This document shows, piece by piece, positions 20,514 through 30,677 of a stretch of DNA of 64,000 nt; position 1 is the first letter of the stretch, and every line of letters starts with the position of its first letter. The stretch spans positions 186,001 to 250,000 of the forward strand of contig CAVORD010000002.1 in assembly GCA_963698535.1 (NCBI GenBank), in the 5' to 3' direction. Source of the stretch: CAVORD01 sp963698535 (GTDB taxonomy: Bacteria; Bacteroidota; Bacteroidia; Bacteroidales; VadinHA17). The notes under the pieces were generated by a model. That model worked only from the letters and a program-made list of their open reading frames with translations. It was not told where the DNA came from and made no database searches. The position numbers were made by a program, and so were the translations under genes.

Positions 20514-21843
20514 TTACGATATCAGTTTAAAAATGTCGTTACCATTGGCAAAAACGAGAAGTGCCAATAGCAATAAACATCCCAGCCATCTGTGCATTTT
20601 CCATAAACTTATCACTGGGCTTTCTTCCCTGTAATAACCTCAAATACCAGGAACATAACATGTCCTCCATCGAGTGCAGGTATCGGAAGTATATTCATTA
20701 CGGCCAAAATGATGGAGAGGAAAGCTGTTAAACTCCAGAATGATTGCCATATCCACTCTCCAGGGAAGATGTTTCCGATGGTGATGAAACCACCCAGTGA
20801 CTTATATGCGCCTGTATCCTTTGAGAAGATCAGCTTAAATTGTTTCAGGTAGTCGCTGATTGTTTTAAATCCCTTTTTGATACCTGCCGGTATACTTTCG
20901 ATAAAACCATATCTAATTGTATTCAGCTCAAATACCTGATCGACTATCCTTGTTATTCCCAGCAATCCGGTTTTTTCAATTGGGGTCACCTTAATTAAAA
21001 GAGTATCGCTGCCCCGGAGAATATCCAGGCCAAGTTCTTCTTTAGATATTTGTGTCGAGATAGTTCAGATATTCGTCATAATATTCGAATCTGTTTCCGT
21101 CGAGACCAAGCAGGATATCACCTTGCTCCACTCCTGCATTCTTTGCAGGAGAAACCTTGGCAAACTCCGAAATGACAAATGGTCCAAAAGGAAGCGCGGG
21201 CGTCAATATCTCCCTCGCCTTTAAGCAGCGATTTAACATAACTCTCAGGGATGTTCACCTCCAGAGGTTCATTGTTTCTCAGAATCTGAATGGTTGAACG
21301 CTCATTAAGAATTATATCAGGAACTATCTGGAAGAAATTCTCAACCTTCTGATTGTCGACCGATACGATTTTATCTCCGTTGCGAAGGCCAATGGCATAC
21401 CCTGTTGAATCAGTAACAATACCATATGTAACATTCTCGGTAGGGAGGTATGTTTCTCCCCATGTGAAAAGGACCAGAACATAAATGGTCATTGCAGCGA
21501 TAAAGTTGAACAATACGCCTCCAATCATTATCATTAGTCGCTGACCTGATGATTTGGACCTGAACTCCCAGGGCTGCGGCGGCAGTTTCATCTGCTCCTT
21601 GTCCATCGACTCATCGATCATCCCGGAGATTTTTACATATCCTCCCAGGGGCAGCCATCCTAATCCGTATTCTGTTTCTCCCCTTTTAAATTTGAAAATC
21701 TCAAACCATGGGTTGAAGAAAAGATAGAACTTTTCTACTCTTGTTTTGAATATTCTTGCAAAGATAAAGTGTCCGAATTCATGAATGATAACCAGTATCG
21801 AGAGGCTCAGAACAAGTTGAAGTATCTTAATTAGTACAGTCAT
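20514..21843 (-). CDS. rseP: site-2 intramembrane protease RseP (four frameshifts)
   Basis: The span encodes about 443 residues, normal for RseP, a membrane zinc protease that cleaves anti-sigma factors and remnant signal peptides. Seen are the zinc motif HEFGH in an N-terminal membrane helix (IIHEFGHFIFARIF), a PDZ region (GYAIGLRNGDKIVSVDNQ), a second PDZ (SPAKNAGVEQGDILLGLDG), and the C-terminal NILPIPALDGGH with LLLALLVFANGNDIFKLIS. Each part is in a different frame, with indels near 21197, 21043, 20620 and 20560. The last indels hide the true end at 20514. It overlaps dxr by 4 nt, and dxr-rseP is a conserved pair. Confidence 0.9.
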
Positions 21844-23006
21844 TTTCTATTTGCTATTTTATGTATTATCTCTTCTGCAATTTCCCTTGATTCCAGATCA
21901 CAAGAGGAAAGTTTATCAATTCCAGGAAAGGGCTCAAATTTAGTCTTTTTTATCACCTCCCCTATAACAATCGGCAACGAATTGAAGCCAATTGATGAAG
22001 AGAGAAATGCGTCTACTGCCATTTCGTTGGCAGCGTTCATTGCACACGGTATGTTTCCACCTCTTTCTATGGCGTCATATGCAATGGAAAGATTCCTGAA
22101 TGTGCCGAGGTCGGGTTTTTCAAAGGTAAGAACAGGCAGGTTAGTAATCTCGGTCCTTGGGAGGGATGTAAATTCCCTCCGTGGCCAGGAAAATGCATAG
22201 GCTATTGGGACCCTCATATCGGGATTTCCAAGTTGTGCTTTTACGGAGCCGTCACGGAAGGTGACAAACGAATGAATTATTGACTGAGGGTGGACCACAA
22301 CATCTATAAACTCAGGCTGAATATCAAAAAGCCACCGGGCCTCAATTACCTCAAGCCCTTTGTTCATAAGGGATGCAGAATCAATTGTGACCTTATTACC
22401 CATAGTCCAGTTTGGGTGTTTCAGGGCCTGATCAGGGCTCACTTTTTCAAGCATCTCAAGAGTATATCCTCTGAAGGGTCCTCCGGATGCTGTAAGGGTA
22501 ATTTTTTCAATTTCTTCTTTCCTCTCGCCTTCCAGACACTGCATTATAGCTGAGTGCTCAGAGTCGACAGGGATAAGTTTTGATCCGGAAGTGCGTGCTT
22601 CACGAGTTACCAGATCCCCTGCCACAACGAGGGTTTCCTTGTTTGCCAGAGCTATATCACACCCTGCCCTGATAGCTGAAAGCACCGGCCTTAGTCCTGC
22701 AAATCCGACCATTGCTGCAAGGACGAGCGTATTTCTGTTGTTGCCGGAGTAACTTTCCACTTCATCCATCCCTGCCAGTACCTTCCCGTTAAATCCCGAC
22801 AATTCCTTTTTGAGAAGCTTAAAGTGTTCTTTGTTGCCAATTATTATTGTCTCCGGCTTATGCAACATCGCCTGCCTGGCAAGCAACTGATAGTTATTCC
22901 CGGCAACAAGGGCTTTCACACGGTAGAGTCCTCCCGACGATTCAATTACATCAAGGGCCTGAGTACCAATAGATCCTGTTGATCCGAGAATAATAATATC
23001 CTTCAC
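21840..23006 (-). CDS. dxr: 1-deoxy-D-xylulose 5-phosphate reductoisomerase
   Basis: A 388-residue NADPH- and metal-dependent enzyme making 2-C-methyl-D-erythritol 4-phosphate in the MEP isoprenoid pathway. It has the nucleotide-binding start GSTGSIGTQALDVI, the NKETLVVAGDLV segment, metal/substrate motifs PVDSEHSAIMQCL and TASGGPF, and the C-terminal DSASLMNKGLEVIEARWLF. Length and frame are normal. It lies 18 nt after the M23 peptidase gene and overlaps rseP. Confidence 0.96.
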   Translation of the reverse strand: MKDIIILGSTGSIGTQALDVIESSGGLYRVKALVAGNNYQLLARQAMLHKPETIIIGNKEHFKLLKKELSGFNGKVLAGMDEVESYSGNNRNTLVLAAMVGFAGLRPVLSAIRAGCDIALANKETLVVAGDLVTREARTSGSKLIPVDSEHSAIMQCLEGERKEEIEKITLTASGGPFRGYTLEMLEKVSPDQALKHPNWTMGNKVTIDSASLMNKGLEVIEARWLFDIQPEFIDVVVHPQSIIHSFVTFRDGSVKAQLGNPDMRVPIAYAFSWPRREFTSLPRTEITNLPVLTFEKPDLGTFRNLSIAYDAIERGGNIPCAMNAANEMAVDAFLSSSIGFNSLPIVIGEVIKKTKFEPFPGIDKLSSCDLESREIAEEIIHKIANRK

Positions 23007-23024
23007 AAATAATTGGGCTTGTAA

Positions 23025-23889
23025 TTAAAAGAGAATATACTGCTGCGGGTCGATCGCTTCTCCCTTGAACCATATCTCAAAATGAAGATGCGGTCCGGAG
23101 GTATACAATTCACCTGAGCTTCCTACCACAGCTATTGCCTCTCCTGCTTTGACAAGATCGCCTGTCTCCTTAAAGAGGTTACTGTTATGTTTGTATACCG
23201 AGATGAGATTATTGGCATGCTGTATCTGCAAAACGAATCCGGTTTCAAGGGTCCATCCGCTGAAGATAACAGTTCCGTCGAGGGTGGCAGAGACTACCGC
23301 TTTGGGGCCTGTAACAATATCGGTACCATAAGTGTCGCGTCCGTGTTTCAAATTTACCCGAGACAATACCTTTTACGGGCGGGAAAAAGTGAATATTCGA
23401 AAGGCTGGTATTAGGTCTTATTCCCCCTGAAACAATACTTAAACTGTACTGCTCCTCCGATTCAATCTGCAGTCGGAGCAGAGAGTCGTCGGCCGACCTG
23501 CTGAATTTCACACTGCCTTTGGCGAGTGATGTATCAATTCCTGCCAGTCTGTCCTTAGGCTCTTTGCCAAGGATTATTGCATTGAGATTATAAAAGTAGT
23601 TATCGCGAAGTTCGAGTTCCCTTTCCAGGGAATCCATCATGATAGCGTTCATAAGGATATCTCTTCTCATCTGAACATCGGGATATCCGGGAATAAACTC
23701 TCTGAGACCGGTAAAACTGATGAGTGATGCCGTAACAGCTATTATAAAGAATATCACGCCACTGATCGATATCATACCTGCATAACGACTTAGACGGATC
23801 CGCCATACCTCTTCAAATGTCGAGTCGTTATAAATGGAAAACCTGAACTTGTCTTTCCAGTTGCTTCTTTTCTTTTTCTCTTCCACCAT
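23025..23889 (-). CDS. membrane-anchored M23 family metallopeptidase (one frameshift)
   Basis: About 287 residues: a cytoplasmic basic start, one membrane helix (about residues 38-62), a helical linker and a C-terminal LytM/M23 domain. Correcting one extra T near 23331 (CACTTATGG to CACTATGG) joins the frames as R-H-Y-G-T-D, giving the first zinc ligands. The second motif GPHLHFEIW is intact. The enzyme class cuts peptidoglycan cross-links or serves as an activator of amidases in the periplasm. It precedes dxr by 18 nt, a neighbourhood seen in Bacteroidota. The substrate is not defined. Confidence 0.85.
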
Positions 23890-23961
23890 GTTAACAGCTT
23901 GATAAACCAGAAGGCAAAGATAATAATAGTGACCGAGAAACAGCTACTCTGTCCATAGCTG

Positions 23962-24349
23962 TTAGTGTATGACTTTTACCGCCTTATCTTCGCTCTGCCA
24001 CAGGCCATGTTTTGTACAAACAGCCATGGCTGAAAGGTTCATAGATACTTCCGGTGCAACGATAAAAAATTCAACTTCAGTATGAGATGGCTTATTACCC
24101 ATCGCTCCGGCCGTATAACGTGCCTCGGCCAGCAGGGTCTCCCTGTTCCAGAGCTGCATTACACTTATAAAGTGATCGTGATCGTCGGGATGAGGATATT
24201 CATCACCCAGTCTTGACTCTAACGCTGAACTTTTCGCCTGGTGTAACCTCGTCCTTGCAAAAAACATGAGGCATATGACGGTCGAGATAATCGCGCATTA
24301 CCTCCTTCTCTTCCTTCTCTATTTCTATTGCTTTGAATACTCTTGGCAT
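23962..24349 (-). CDS. desulfoferrodoxin-type superoxide reductase (one frameshift)
   Basis: About 129 residues resembling the catalytic iron domain of desulfoferrodoxin/neelaredoxin, which reduces superoxide to peroxide without making oxygen, typical of anaerobes. Candidate iron ligands are His in YLDRHMPHVF, two or more His in YPHPDDHDHFI, and Cys and His in CTKHGLWQSE. The ATG at 24347-24349 begins MPRVFKAIEIEKEEKE. An extra G in GGGTGATGAA near 24213 splits the frame between KVSVRVKTG-like and DEYPHP sequence. It is divergent from the tRNA gene. The electron donor is not visible. The N-terminal rubredoxin-like centre I is absent, so it is a one-iron type. Confidence 0.8.
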
Positions 24350-24469
24350 GGTATTTAATATTATGGTTTGGGTTTGGAGGGATTATTTTCAGGTGTATAA
24401 CAGATACTCCCCCTTTGTTTTTCAATAAAAGAAACTCAAAAATAGCAAAAATATTTTTCAGCTTACTTG

Positions 24470-24501
24470 TTTGGTAAATTACTTATGTAGTAGTACCTTT
24501 G
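24470..24501 (+). promoter_or_regulatory. promoter for tRNA-fMet
   Basis: TTTG (24470-24473) and TACCTTTG (24494-24501) are spaced by exactly 20 nt, a full match to the Bacteroidota consensus, about 38 nt before the tRNA 5' end. Confidence 0.85.
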
Positions 24502-24538
24502 CATCTCCGGAAAAGGAAAAGTTCTTTACAAAATATAT

Positions 24539-24610
<72 letters not shown>

Positions 24611-24616
24611 CAAGGA

Positions 24617-24651
24617 AACCTCGGTGCGAAAGCACCGGGGTTTTTTGTTTT
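24617..24651 (+). terminator. terminator after tRNA-fMet
   Basis: An 11-bp stem (24617-24627 with 24632-24642, one T-G pair), GAAA tetraloop and a T-rich tract. Related hairpins occur at 42522-42562 and 56540-56575, so this element belongs to a dispersed family. Confidence 0.85.
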
Positions 24652-24680
24652 CAGACCGAGCCGAGCTTGCTCGAGCGAGG

Positions 24681-25363
24681 GATGGAAACAAAAAACCCTG
24701 CGTGACGCTGAAAGCGGCACGGGGTTTCCTTGAGGAATGCACCCACTTGAGGATCACACGACCAGAGGGAGCGTAATCCGTAACACGAACTCACCCCCAG
24801 CCCCTCTTTGCCACCCCTGCAGTCTGGCTCCTCCCTAAAATTGCCCACAGGGCAATTTCTTTGCGGTCGTTCCTGCAAAGAGGTGGAACATATTAGATTA
24901 TTTGGTTTCGGAAAAAACCCCTTGCCGCGTGAAACGCGGCGGGGTTTGCCTTGAGGAATGCACCCACTTAAGGATCATGAGGAGCATCGCGACGAGTAAT
25001 CCTTAATGCATTATTCATTGGGCTAAAGCCCTTTTATTATTCTAACCTTGTTACCGTAGGCTGAAGCCAACGGCATTCAGACAATTACAATAATTGAGAG
25101 CGACCCAGTGGAAACAAAAAACCCGGAGTGGCGCTGAAAGCGGCACGGGGTTTCCTTGAGGAATGCACCCGCTTGAGGATCACACGACCAGAGGGAGCGT
25201 AATCCGTAACACGAACTCACCCCCTACCCCTCTCTGCTTCGCAAAGAGGTGGAACATATTAGATTATTTGGTTTCGGAAAAAACCCTTGCCGCGTGAAAG
25301 GCGGCGGGGTTTCCTTGAGGAATGCACCCGCTTGAGGATCACACGACCAGAGGGAGCGTAATC
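24681..25363. repeat. tandem block of interspersed palindromic repeats
   Basis: Two related units alternate. Unit 1 (24681-24800 and 25109-25229) contains a long hairpin between AAACCC and GGGTTT, then CTTGAGGAATGCACCC and CTTGAGGATCACACGACCAG with only a few differences between copies. Unit 2 (24875-25002 and 25240-25363) has a hairpin CCGCG/CGCGG and the same GAGGAATGCACCC tail. CCCCTCTTTG/CAAAGAGG-type hairpins link the units. No convincing protein is encoded. A partial copy of the tail is at 42468-42490. Non-coding repeat accumulation downstream of the tRNA. Confidence 0.75.
25012..25088. repeat. REPIN-like double-hairpin repeat, copy 1
   Basis: Two small hairpins of the same core, GGGCTAAAGCCC and GGCTGAAGCC, separated by about 25-30 nt and flanked by TATTCATTG and CGGCATTCAGACAATTAC. 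Other copies are at 44749, 46990 and 52419. The left arm is TTGGGCT.AAGCCC and the right arm is weaker here (CCGTAGGCTGAAGCCAACGG). Confidence 0.75.
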
Positions 25364-25374
25364 CTCGAAAAACC

Positions 25375-25437
25375 TAACCACCCCGTCACTGACACTACGG
25401 TCAGCGACACCCCTCCTCTCTTAAAAGGAGGGGAAAT
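25375..25437. repeat. GC-rich double-hairpin repeat, copy D1
   Basis: AACCACCCC, a hairpin GTCACTGAC/GTCAGCGAC, ACACCCCTCCT and a second hairpin ending AGGAGGGGAAAT. The copy at 52520-52579 keeps the ends but has a different middle stem. The 25438-25564 stretch after it holds no gene that I can see. Confidence 0.55.
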
Positions 25438-25564
25438 TTTGCTTCCAATAGTGATACTGGGCTTTTTCTTTGTAAGGCTTCCCCTAAATGGATCATGAGC
25501 GCAGTGAGTAACCTAATCACGGCTACTACAAACGATGCCTGATCAGATTTGATTAGGAGTCCTT

Positions 25565-27169
25565 TTATTCAGGAATTGTAAATACAATATTAGTACCTTT
25601 TTTTACTTCACTTTCCACCCAAATTTTGCCACCATGTTTTTCAACAAATTCCTTACAGAGTAATAAACCTAACCCTGTTCCAGTTTCTCCTGCTGTGCCT
25701 TTTGTTGTAAGAACTTCTGAAATATCAAAGATTCTTGGCAAATCCGTAGGTGCTATTCCAATTCCATTGTCAGATATTGAAATTATTATCTCTGATTCTG
25801 TTTTATCGGCATTGATATTTATTTCGCCACCACTATTTGTGAATTTTATAGCATTCGATACAAGGTTACGTAATACTGTTTTTAGCATGTCACAATCAGC
25901 AATGACATTTATATGATTTGCTACAGGATAGTTGATTGTGATTTTTTTTGCCTTGGCTGTTGGGTTGAGAATTTCAATTGTATCCTTGCAAATATCTGTC
26001 AAACTTAATATTTGTGGTTCGAAAAGAATCTTGCCTTGTTGCGCTCCTGCCCACAATAAAATATCTTCCAACAATTTATATGTGTTCTTTGCTGATTTAT
26101 TAATATTCTTTACGATACCTTCAATTTCATCTATATTGAGTTTGCGAATATCTTCAGTTAATAATTCAGAAAATGCAAGGATGTTATTAAACGGACTCCT
26201 TAAATCGTGTGATAGAATTGAAATAAAACGGTCTTTATCGGCATCGAGTTTGGTTAATTCCTTGTTTTGTTGGTTGATAATATCTTCAGATTCCCTACGC
26301 TCGGTAACATCCATCGAAATACCAATAATACCAATAACATTACCATCGTCATCCATGTTTGGTATTTTTGATGTATTAACCCATCGCACTCCTGCTTCGG
26401 TTTCCCATGGTTCATCAATATTAAGTTTTGGGGTTTTGCTTTGAATTACTTTCAAATCATCTTCGAAATAGGCTTGTGCCATTTCTTTTGGATAAATATC
26501 GAACAAACTTGCTCCTTCCAGTTCATTCTTAGAAAGTTTATGAGCATCACTCATAAATTTGTTTACTCTGATAAAACGGTTATTGGTATCCTTATAAAAC
26601 ACCAGTCCAGGAATATTGTCGATAATGATTTCCAGTTCGGTTGAAAGCGAATGTAATTGCTCTGTTTGTTTTTTAAGCATTGCTTCTCGCTTTAAATTCT
26701 CCGTAAAATCAACCCACATTGTAATAGCATTTTCACCAAATTGAAGACTATGCACTTCCAACTTTTTCACTTCCCCATTTTTACATGTTATATCTAATAA
26801 CATTGGTTGAATTGGAATACCTGTTTTAGCCGATTGTGTAAGCATTTCTGTCCAGTCTTCTTGAACCTTTAGCCGATACTCAAGGTCTGGAAAAAACAGT
26901 GGCCAATGAACTTCTACTGTTGGAATATCGTCTATGGTATATCCTAGTAACGCAATTAATTTTTTGTTAAATTTCAATACGCTTCCATTCGGACTAAAAA
27001 GGGCTGCTGCCAATGGTAGCTGTGATACAAACTCCTTTAAAGTATTTTCAGTTGATATAGTACCGCTAATCGCTTCTGTAGCATTATTAGAGCCGTTTTT
27101 AAGAAGACTAATTTGTGACTCTAACTCTGCCACCTTTTCAATGAGTTCAGATTTCGATGGATTTTTCAT
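25565..27169 (-). CDS. PAS-PAS sensor histidine kinase
   Basis: Soluble kinase of about 534 residues from the ATG at 27169 (an in-frame start at 27205 adds 12 residues). Order: N-terminal coiled coil (residues 1-35), PAS (about 50-165), PAS (about 180-305), HisKA with the phospho-His in LSHDLRSPFNNILAFSELL, and HATPase_c with NLVSNAIKFT (N box), SDNGIGI and GTGLGLLLCKEFVEKHGG. No membrane segment and no receiver. It is the last gene of the minus-strand signalling block, about 190 nt after the hybrid kinase. The signal is unknown; PAS domains could bind a small ligand, flavin or haem. Confidence 0.9.
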   Translation of the reverse strand: MKNPSKSELIEKVAELESQISLLKNGSNNATEAISGTISTENTLKEFVSQLPLAAALFSPNGSVLKFNKKLIALLGYTIDDIPTVEVHWPLFFPDLEYRLKVQEDWTEMLTQSAKTGIPIQPMLLDITCKNGEVKKLEVHSLQFGENAITMWVDFTENLKREAMLKKQTEQLHSLSTELEIIIDNIPGLVFYKDTNNRFIRVNKFMSDAHKLSKNELEGASLFDIYPKEMAQAYFEDDLKVIQSKTPKLNIDEPWETEAGVRWVNTSKIPNMDDDGNVIGIIGISMDVTERRESEDIINQQNKELTKLDADKDRFISILSHDLRSPFNNILAFSELLTEDIRKLNIDEIEGIVKNINKSAKNTYKLLEDILLWAGAQQGKILFEPQILSLTDICKDTIEILNPTAKAKKITINYPVANHINVIADCDMLKTVLRNLVSNAIKFTNSGGEININADKTESEIIISISDNGIGIAPTDLPRIFDISEVLTTKGTAGETGTGLGLLLCKEFVEKHGGKIWVESEVKKGTNIVFTIPE

Positions 27170-27362
27170 ATACCGTCCATTTTTCAATAATTTTACATGT
27201 ATCACAATTTTAGCCGAATTTTACAACTTTTCTTTACCAATACAAATTTACACTCCTCTATTATCCCACCTCTTATTTAATGATGCTACAGCAAGGAAGG
27301 AAATCGATTTAAAGAATTTTTTGGATAACCATCCTATTCAATTTCTCTGCGCGGCAAAATAT

Positions 27363-30300
27363 TTACAAATACTTCCCAAGTAATTCAAATAATTGTTCTT
27401 TAACAATGGGTTTGCTAATATAGTCGGTACAACCTGCTTTCATCGCTTTTTGCCTGTCACCATTAAATGCAAATGCGGTTTGAGCAATTATCGGTATGCC
27501 TGAGTTTAGCTTCCTGATTTCCCTGGTAGCTTCAAAACCATCCATATTTGGCATTTTCATATCCATAAGGATCATATCAAAACCTGTGTCGATATTAAAT
27601 ATTTCCAATGCCTTTAAACCATCAACTGCACGAACGATTTTGAAATTATCTCCTGATAAAATAATATTTAGATATTCAAAACTCAACTCATCGTCTTCGG
27701 CAATTAATATTTTGCATGAATTACTTTTTAGCACTTTCTTATTCGATAATGCAACATCAGCCTCCCTATTAAAAGTTTCTACCGGATTATGTTTAATTGA
27801 AACATAAAAAGTACTGCCTTTCCCCGGTTCCGATTCAACATAAATGTCACCCCCCAATAAGTTGGCATAATTTTTACAAATAGCAAGACCCAGTCCCGAA
27901 CCTTCATGCCCACGGTTAAAGCTATTGTCTTCCTGTAAAAATGGTTCGAAAATTGCATCTTGGTTTTCTCTTGAAATACCTTTCCCGGTATCTTTTACCT
28001 TAAGATTTATTCGATTCTCATTTAAGGAAAAACCAAATTCAATCGTTCCTTCAGTCGTAAATTTAATGGCATTTTTAATCAGGTTGGACAATATTGAATC
28101 CAATTTGGTTTTATCGGTTTTAATTTTTAGCGAAGAATTATTATCGTTATAAATTAGTTTTAACCCCTTACTCCCGGCTTCCTGGGAGAAAAAGGATTGG
28201 TGGTAACTCATCACTTCAACCAGATCAATTTCCGATTCATGATAACCTACCTGCCCCGATTCAATTTTTGATATCTCAATAATATCGTTAATCGTTTCCA
28301 ACAACCTGTTACCACTTTGTTTTATAATTGAAACAAAACTCTCTTGTTCTTCCGGCGCAAATTTGGTAGAAGTTAAAAGGTCAACAAAACCTAAAATACC
28401 ATTCATAGGAGTACGAATTTCGTGGCTCATGTTGGCCAGAAAAGACGATTTGAGGCGGTCGCTTTCTTCCGCTTTTTTCCGTGCGTCAATTAGTTCCTTT
28501 TCCCAGTGCTTTTGTTCTGTTATATCCTGAAATGTGCCATATAAACGTTTCACCTTTTTATTCGTCTTTTCAGCCAAGCCAATAGTTCGAACCCATATAT
28601 TTTCCCCCTGTGCTGTAATAAACGGAACATCAAGCTGATAGGACTCACCATTTTCGAGCGCTTTTTTTACAGCTTCAATCACAATAGGCTGGGCTTCTTC
28701 GGCGTAGAACTTCACACCCTCAATACCTTTGGGTGGTTCTTCATCTAAAGGGATACCATATATTCGTTTTGTTTCGGGTGAATAGTACGATTTCATTGTT
28801 TCAACATCCAGCTCCCAACCACCAATTTTAGCTAGTCGACCTGTTTCATTTAGCAATTGTTCATTTCTTCGTAATTCAATTTCAAAGGTCTTTCTTTGTG
28901 AAATGTCAAGATGGGTTCCGGCAATACGCAATGGGGTTCCATCTATATTTCTTTCAACAATATTTCCCTTTGAATTTATCCAAATCCAGCTTCCATTTTT
29001 ATGGTGTTGTCTGTACTCAACATCGTATAAATCAATTTTACCTTCTAAAAGATTCTTTAATTTGACCTGAGCATTTTCTATATCCTCGGGATGTACTGTT
29101 TCTTCCCAAGTCTCTATATTGACCGGTACTAATTCTGCAATTTCGTGGCCAATTAATTGGGCCCATCTTTCGTTAATGATTAATTCTCCTGTTTCAAGGT
29201 TTAGCTCCCATGTGCCAGCATTTGTAGCCTGTAATATATTTTCGCTGCGTTTTTTTTCTTTTTTAATGGTTTCAAGCGCATGTAATCGTGTTAACGAATT
29301 GCTTTTTATCTGAACAATAATTTTGCCTGCTTCAACAATCGATTTTTCCCACACCCTGTTGTATTTGGTTTCTGCTATTCCCAGAAACCCACTCAATTCT
29401 TTTAGCTGATTGTAAATAGGAAAAACCAGAATTGATTTCATGTTTTGCTTTTCAATCATTCTGCTTTCAGCTTCAGCGCTTGGAGGAAGATCATTAACAT
29501 TTGAGATATTAATTACTCTTCCTTCACGCAGTTCAGACATCCACCATGGTAACAATTCGCAATCGATATTTTGTAAATCGGCAAGTTGAGACTGGATACC
29601 ATCGGCACACCACTCATATGTATTGTTAATTCGTTTACCCTTATCGCTTAAATGAAAAATAAATGCCCGACTGGCACTGGTTGCCTGGCCAAAATGCTCG
29701 ACAATTACATTGAAATCGACCGAATTATCGATTAATATTTGTGAAGAAATTGTTGCTATTGCCTTCTCTGTTTTGGCCAGAACTTCAATAGCTCTGCGGT
29801 TATCTTCCAACTCGGTAACATCATTCATGCTCACCAATACTTTGGGATGTTCCCCATCCAAATATGCAGTAGAAAAAATAATGTCGCGAATTAAAGTTAC
29901 CTCATCACGCAATAATCCCAAAGTAGTTTTTACATCAGTATAATTGGTTTTGGTTTTAAATGTGTTTTGGATTACGTTCCTTAAATCACACTTCTTACAT
30001 TCTACTGAATTTCCACATCCATCTTTTGATTTAAAATGATTTACACATGCAAAAGCTTCGCCACCCCGTTTACCAACATTTCCATTTAAATCAGGTAACG
30101 TAGCATTTTTGCCGGTTTTATTTATTTCTGCAATTAGTAGCTCCTCATCTACCAGAAATAATATTTGTGAAGTATTGTTAAAAACAGCCGACAAAAGATT
30201 TTTTTGTTCACGTATTTCCCGCTGGTATTCTTTTCGGTTTATGGCAAAATTTATAGCTTTTAGCAGGTGTACTTCATCGAACATACCTTTTACCAGATAA

Positions 30301-30611
30301 TCCTGAATCCCCAGATTCACCACTTCAGATGCAAATTGCTCGTCATCGTTTCCGGTTAATACGATTATGGGCTTATCAGGGAAATATTCCAATACTTTTT
30401 TAATGGTATCGTGACCCTGCAAATCGGGGAGGTTCAAATCGGAAAGCACAAGATCGAAAGTATCCTTCTCTTTCAGGTTTTCACATTCTTTAACCAATTT
30501 CACATGAGACGTAATAAAGCATTGTGTTTTAATCAAAGACAATAATTCGCATAGAAAATTATAATCTTCAACATCGTCTTCAATTACTAAGAGTTTAATA
30601 TGTGTTGCCAT
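27363..30611 (-). CDS. hybrid histidine kinase REC-PAS(Cys)-GAF-PAS-PAS-HisKA-HATPase-REC
   Basis: An intact 1,082-residue soluble protein with a receiver at each end. The N-terminal REC (1-125, phospho-Asp in LVLSDLNLPD) is followed by a PAS domain carrying five cysteines between residues about 190 and 215 (ACVNHF, GCGNSVECKKCDLR), a GAF (285-450), two PAS domains (465-590, 600-715), HisKA (NMSHEIRTPMNGILGF), HATPase_c (NLIKNAIKFT, GSGLGLAICKNY) and a C-terminal REC (MILMDMKMPNMDGFEA). It can both receive and pass phosphate. The Cys cluster could bind metal, which is inference. Two single-domain receivers lie just upstream in the same direction. Confidence 0.92.
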   Translation of the reverse strand: MATHIKLLVIEDDVEDYNFLCELLSLIKTQCFITSHVKLVKECENLKEKDTFDLVLSDLNLPDLQGHDTIKKVLEYFPDKPIIVLTGNDDEQFASEVVNLGIQDYLVKGMFDEVHLLKAINFAINRKEYQREIREQKNLLSAVFNNTSQILFLVDEELLIAEINKTGKNATLPDLNGNVGKRGGEAFACVNHFKSKDGCGNSVECKKCDLRNVIQNTFKTKTNYTDVKTTLGLLRDEVTLIRDIIFSTAYLDGEHPKVLVSMNDVTELEDNRRAIEVLAKTEKAIATISSQILIDNSVDFNVIVEHFGQATSASRAFIFHLSDKGKRINNTYEWCADGIQSQLADLQNIDCELLPWWMSELREGRVINISNVNDLPPSAEAESRMIEKQNMKSILVFPIYNQLKELSGFLGIAETKYNRVWEKSIVEAGKIIVQIKSNSLTRLHALETIKKEKKRSENILQATNAGTWELNLETGELIINERWAQLIGHEIAELVPVNIETWEETVHPEDIENAQVKLKNLLEGKIDLYDVEYRQHHKNGSWIWINSKGNIVERNIDGTPLRIAGTHLDISQRKTFEIELRRNEQLLNETGRLAKIGGWELDVETMKSYYSPETKRIYGIPLDEEPPKGIEGVKFYAEEAQPIVIEAVKKALENGESYQLDVPFITAQGENIWVRTIGLAEKTNKKVKRLYGTFQDITEQKHWEKELIDARKKAEESDRLKSSFLANMSHEIRTPMNGILGFVDLLTSTKFAPEEQESFVSIIKQSGNRLLETINDIIEISKIESGQVGYHESEIDLVEVMSYHQSFFSQEAGSKGLKLIYNDNNSSLKIKTDKTKLDSILSNLIKNAIKFTTEGTIEFGFSLNENRINLKVKDTGKGISRENQDAIFEPFLQEDNSFNRGHEGSGLGLAICKNYANLLGGDIYVESEPGKGSTFYVSIKHNPVETFNREADVALSNKKVLKSNSCKILIAEDDELSFEYLNIILSGDNFKIVRAVDGLKALEIFNIDTGFDMILMDMKMPNMDGFEATREIRKLNSGIPIIAQTAFAFNGDRQKAMKAGCTDYISKPIVKEQLFELLGKYL

Positions 30612-30677
30612 TTCAATTTGTGTAATAATACGATTAGTATTATGGTTTTGCTACAAGAGAATCCACGTTCTTATATT

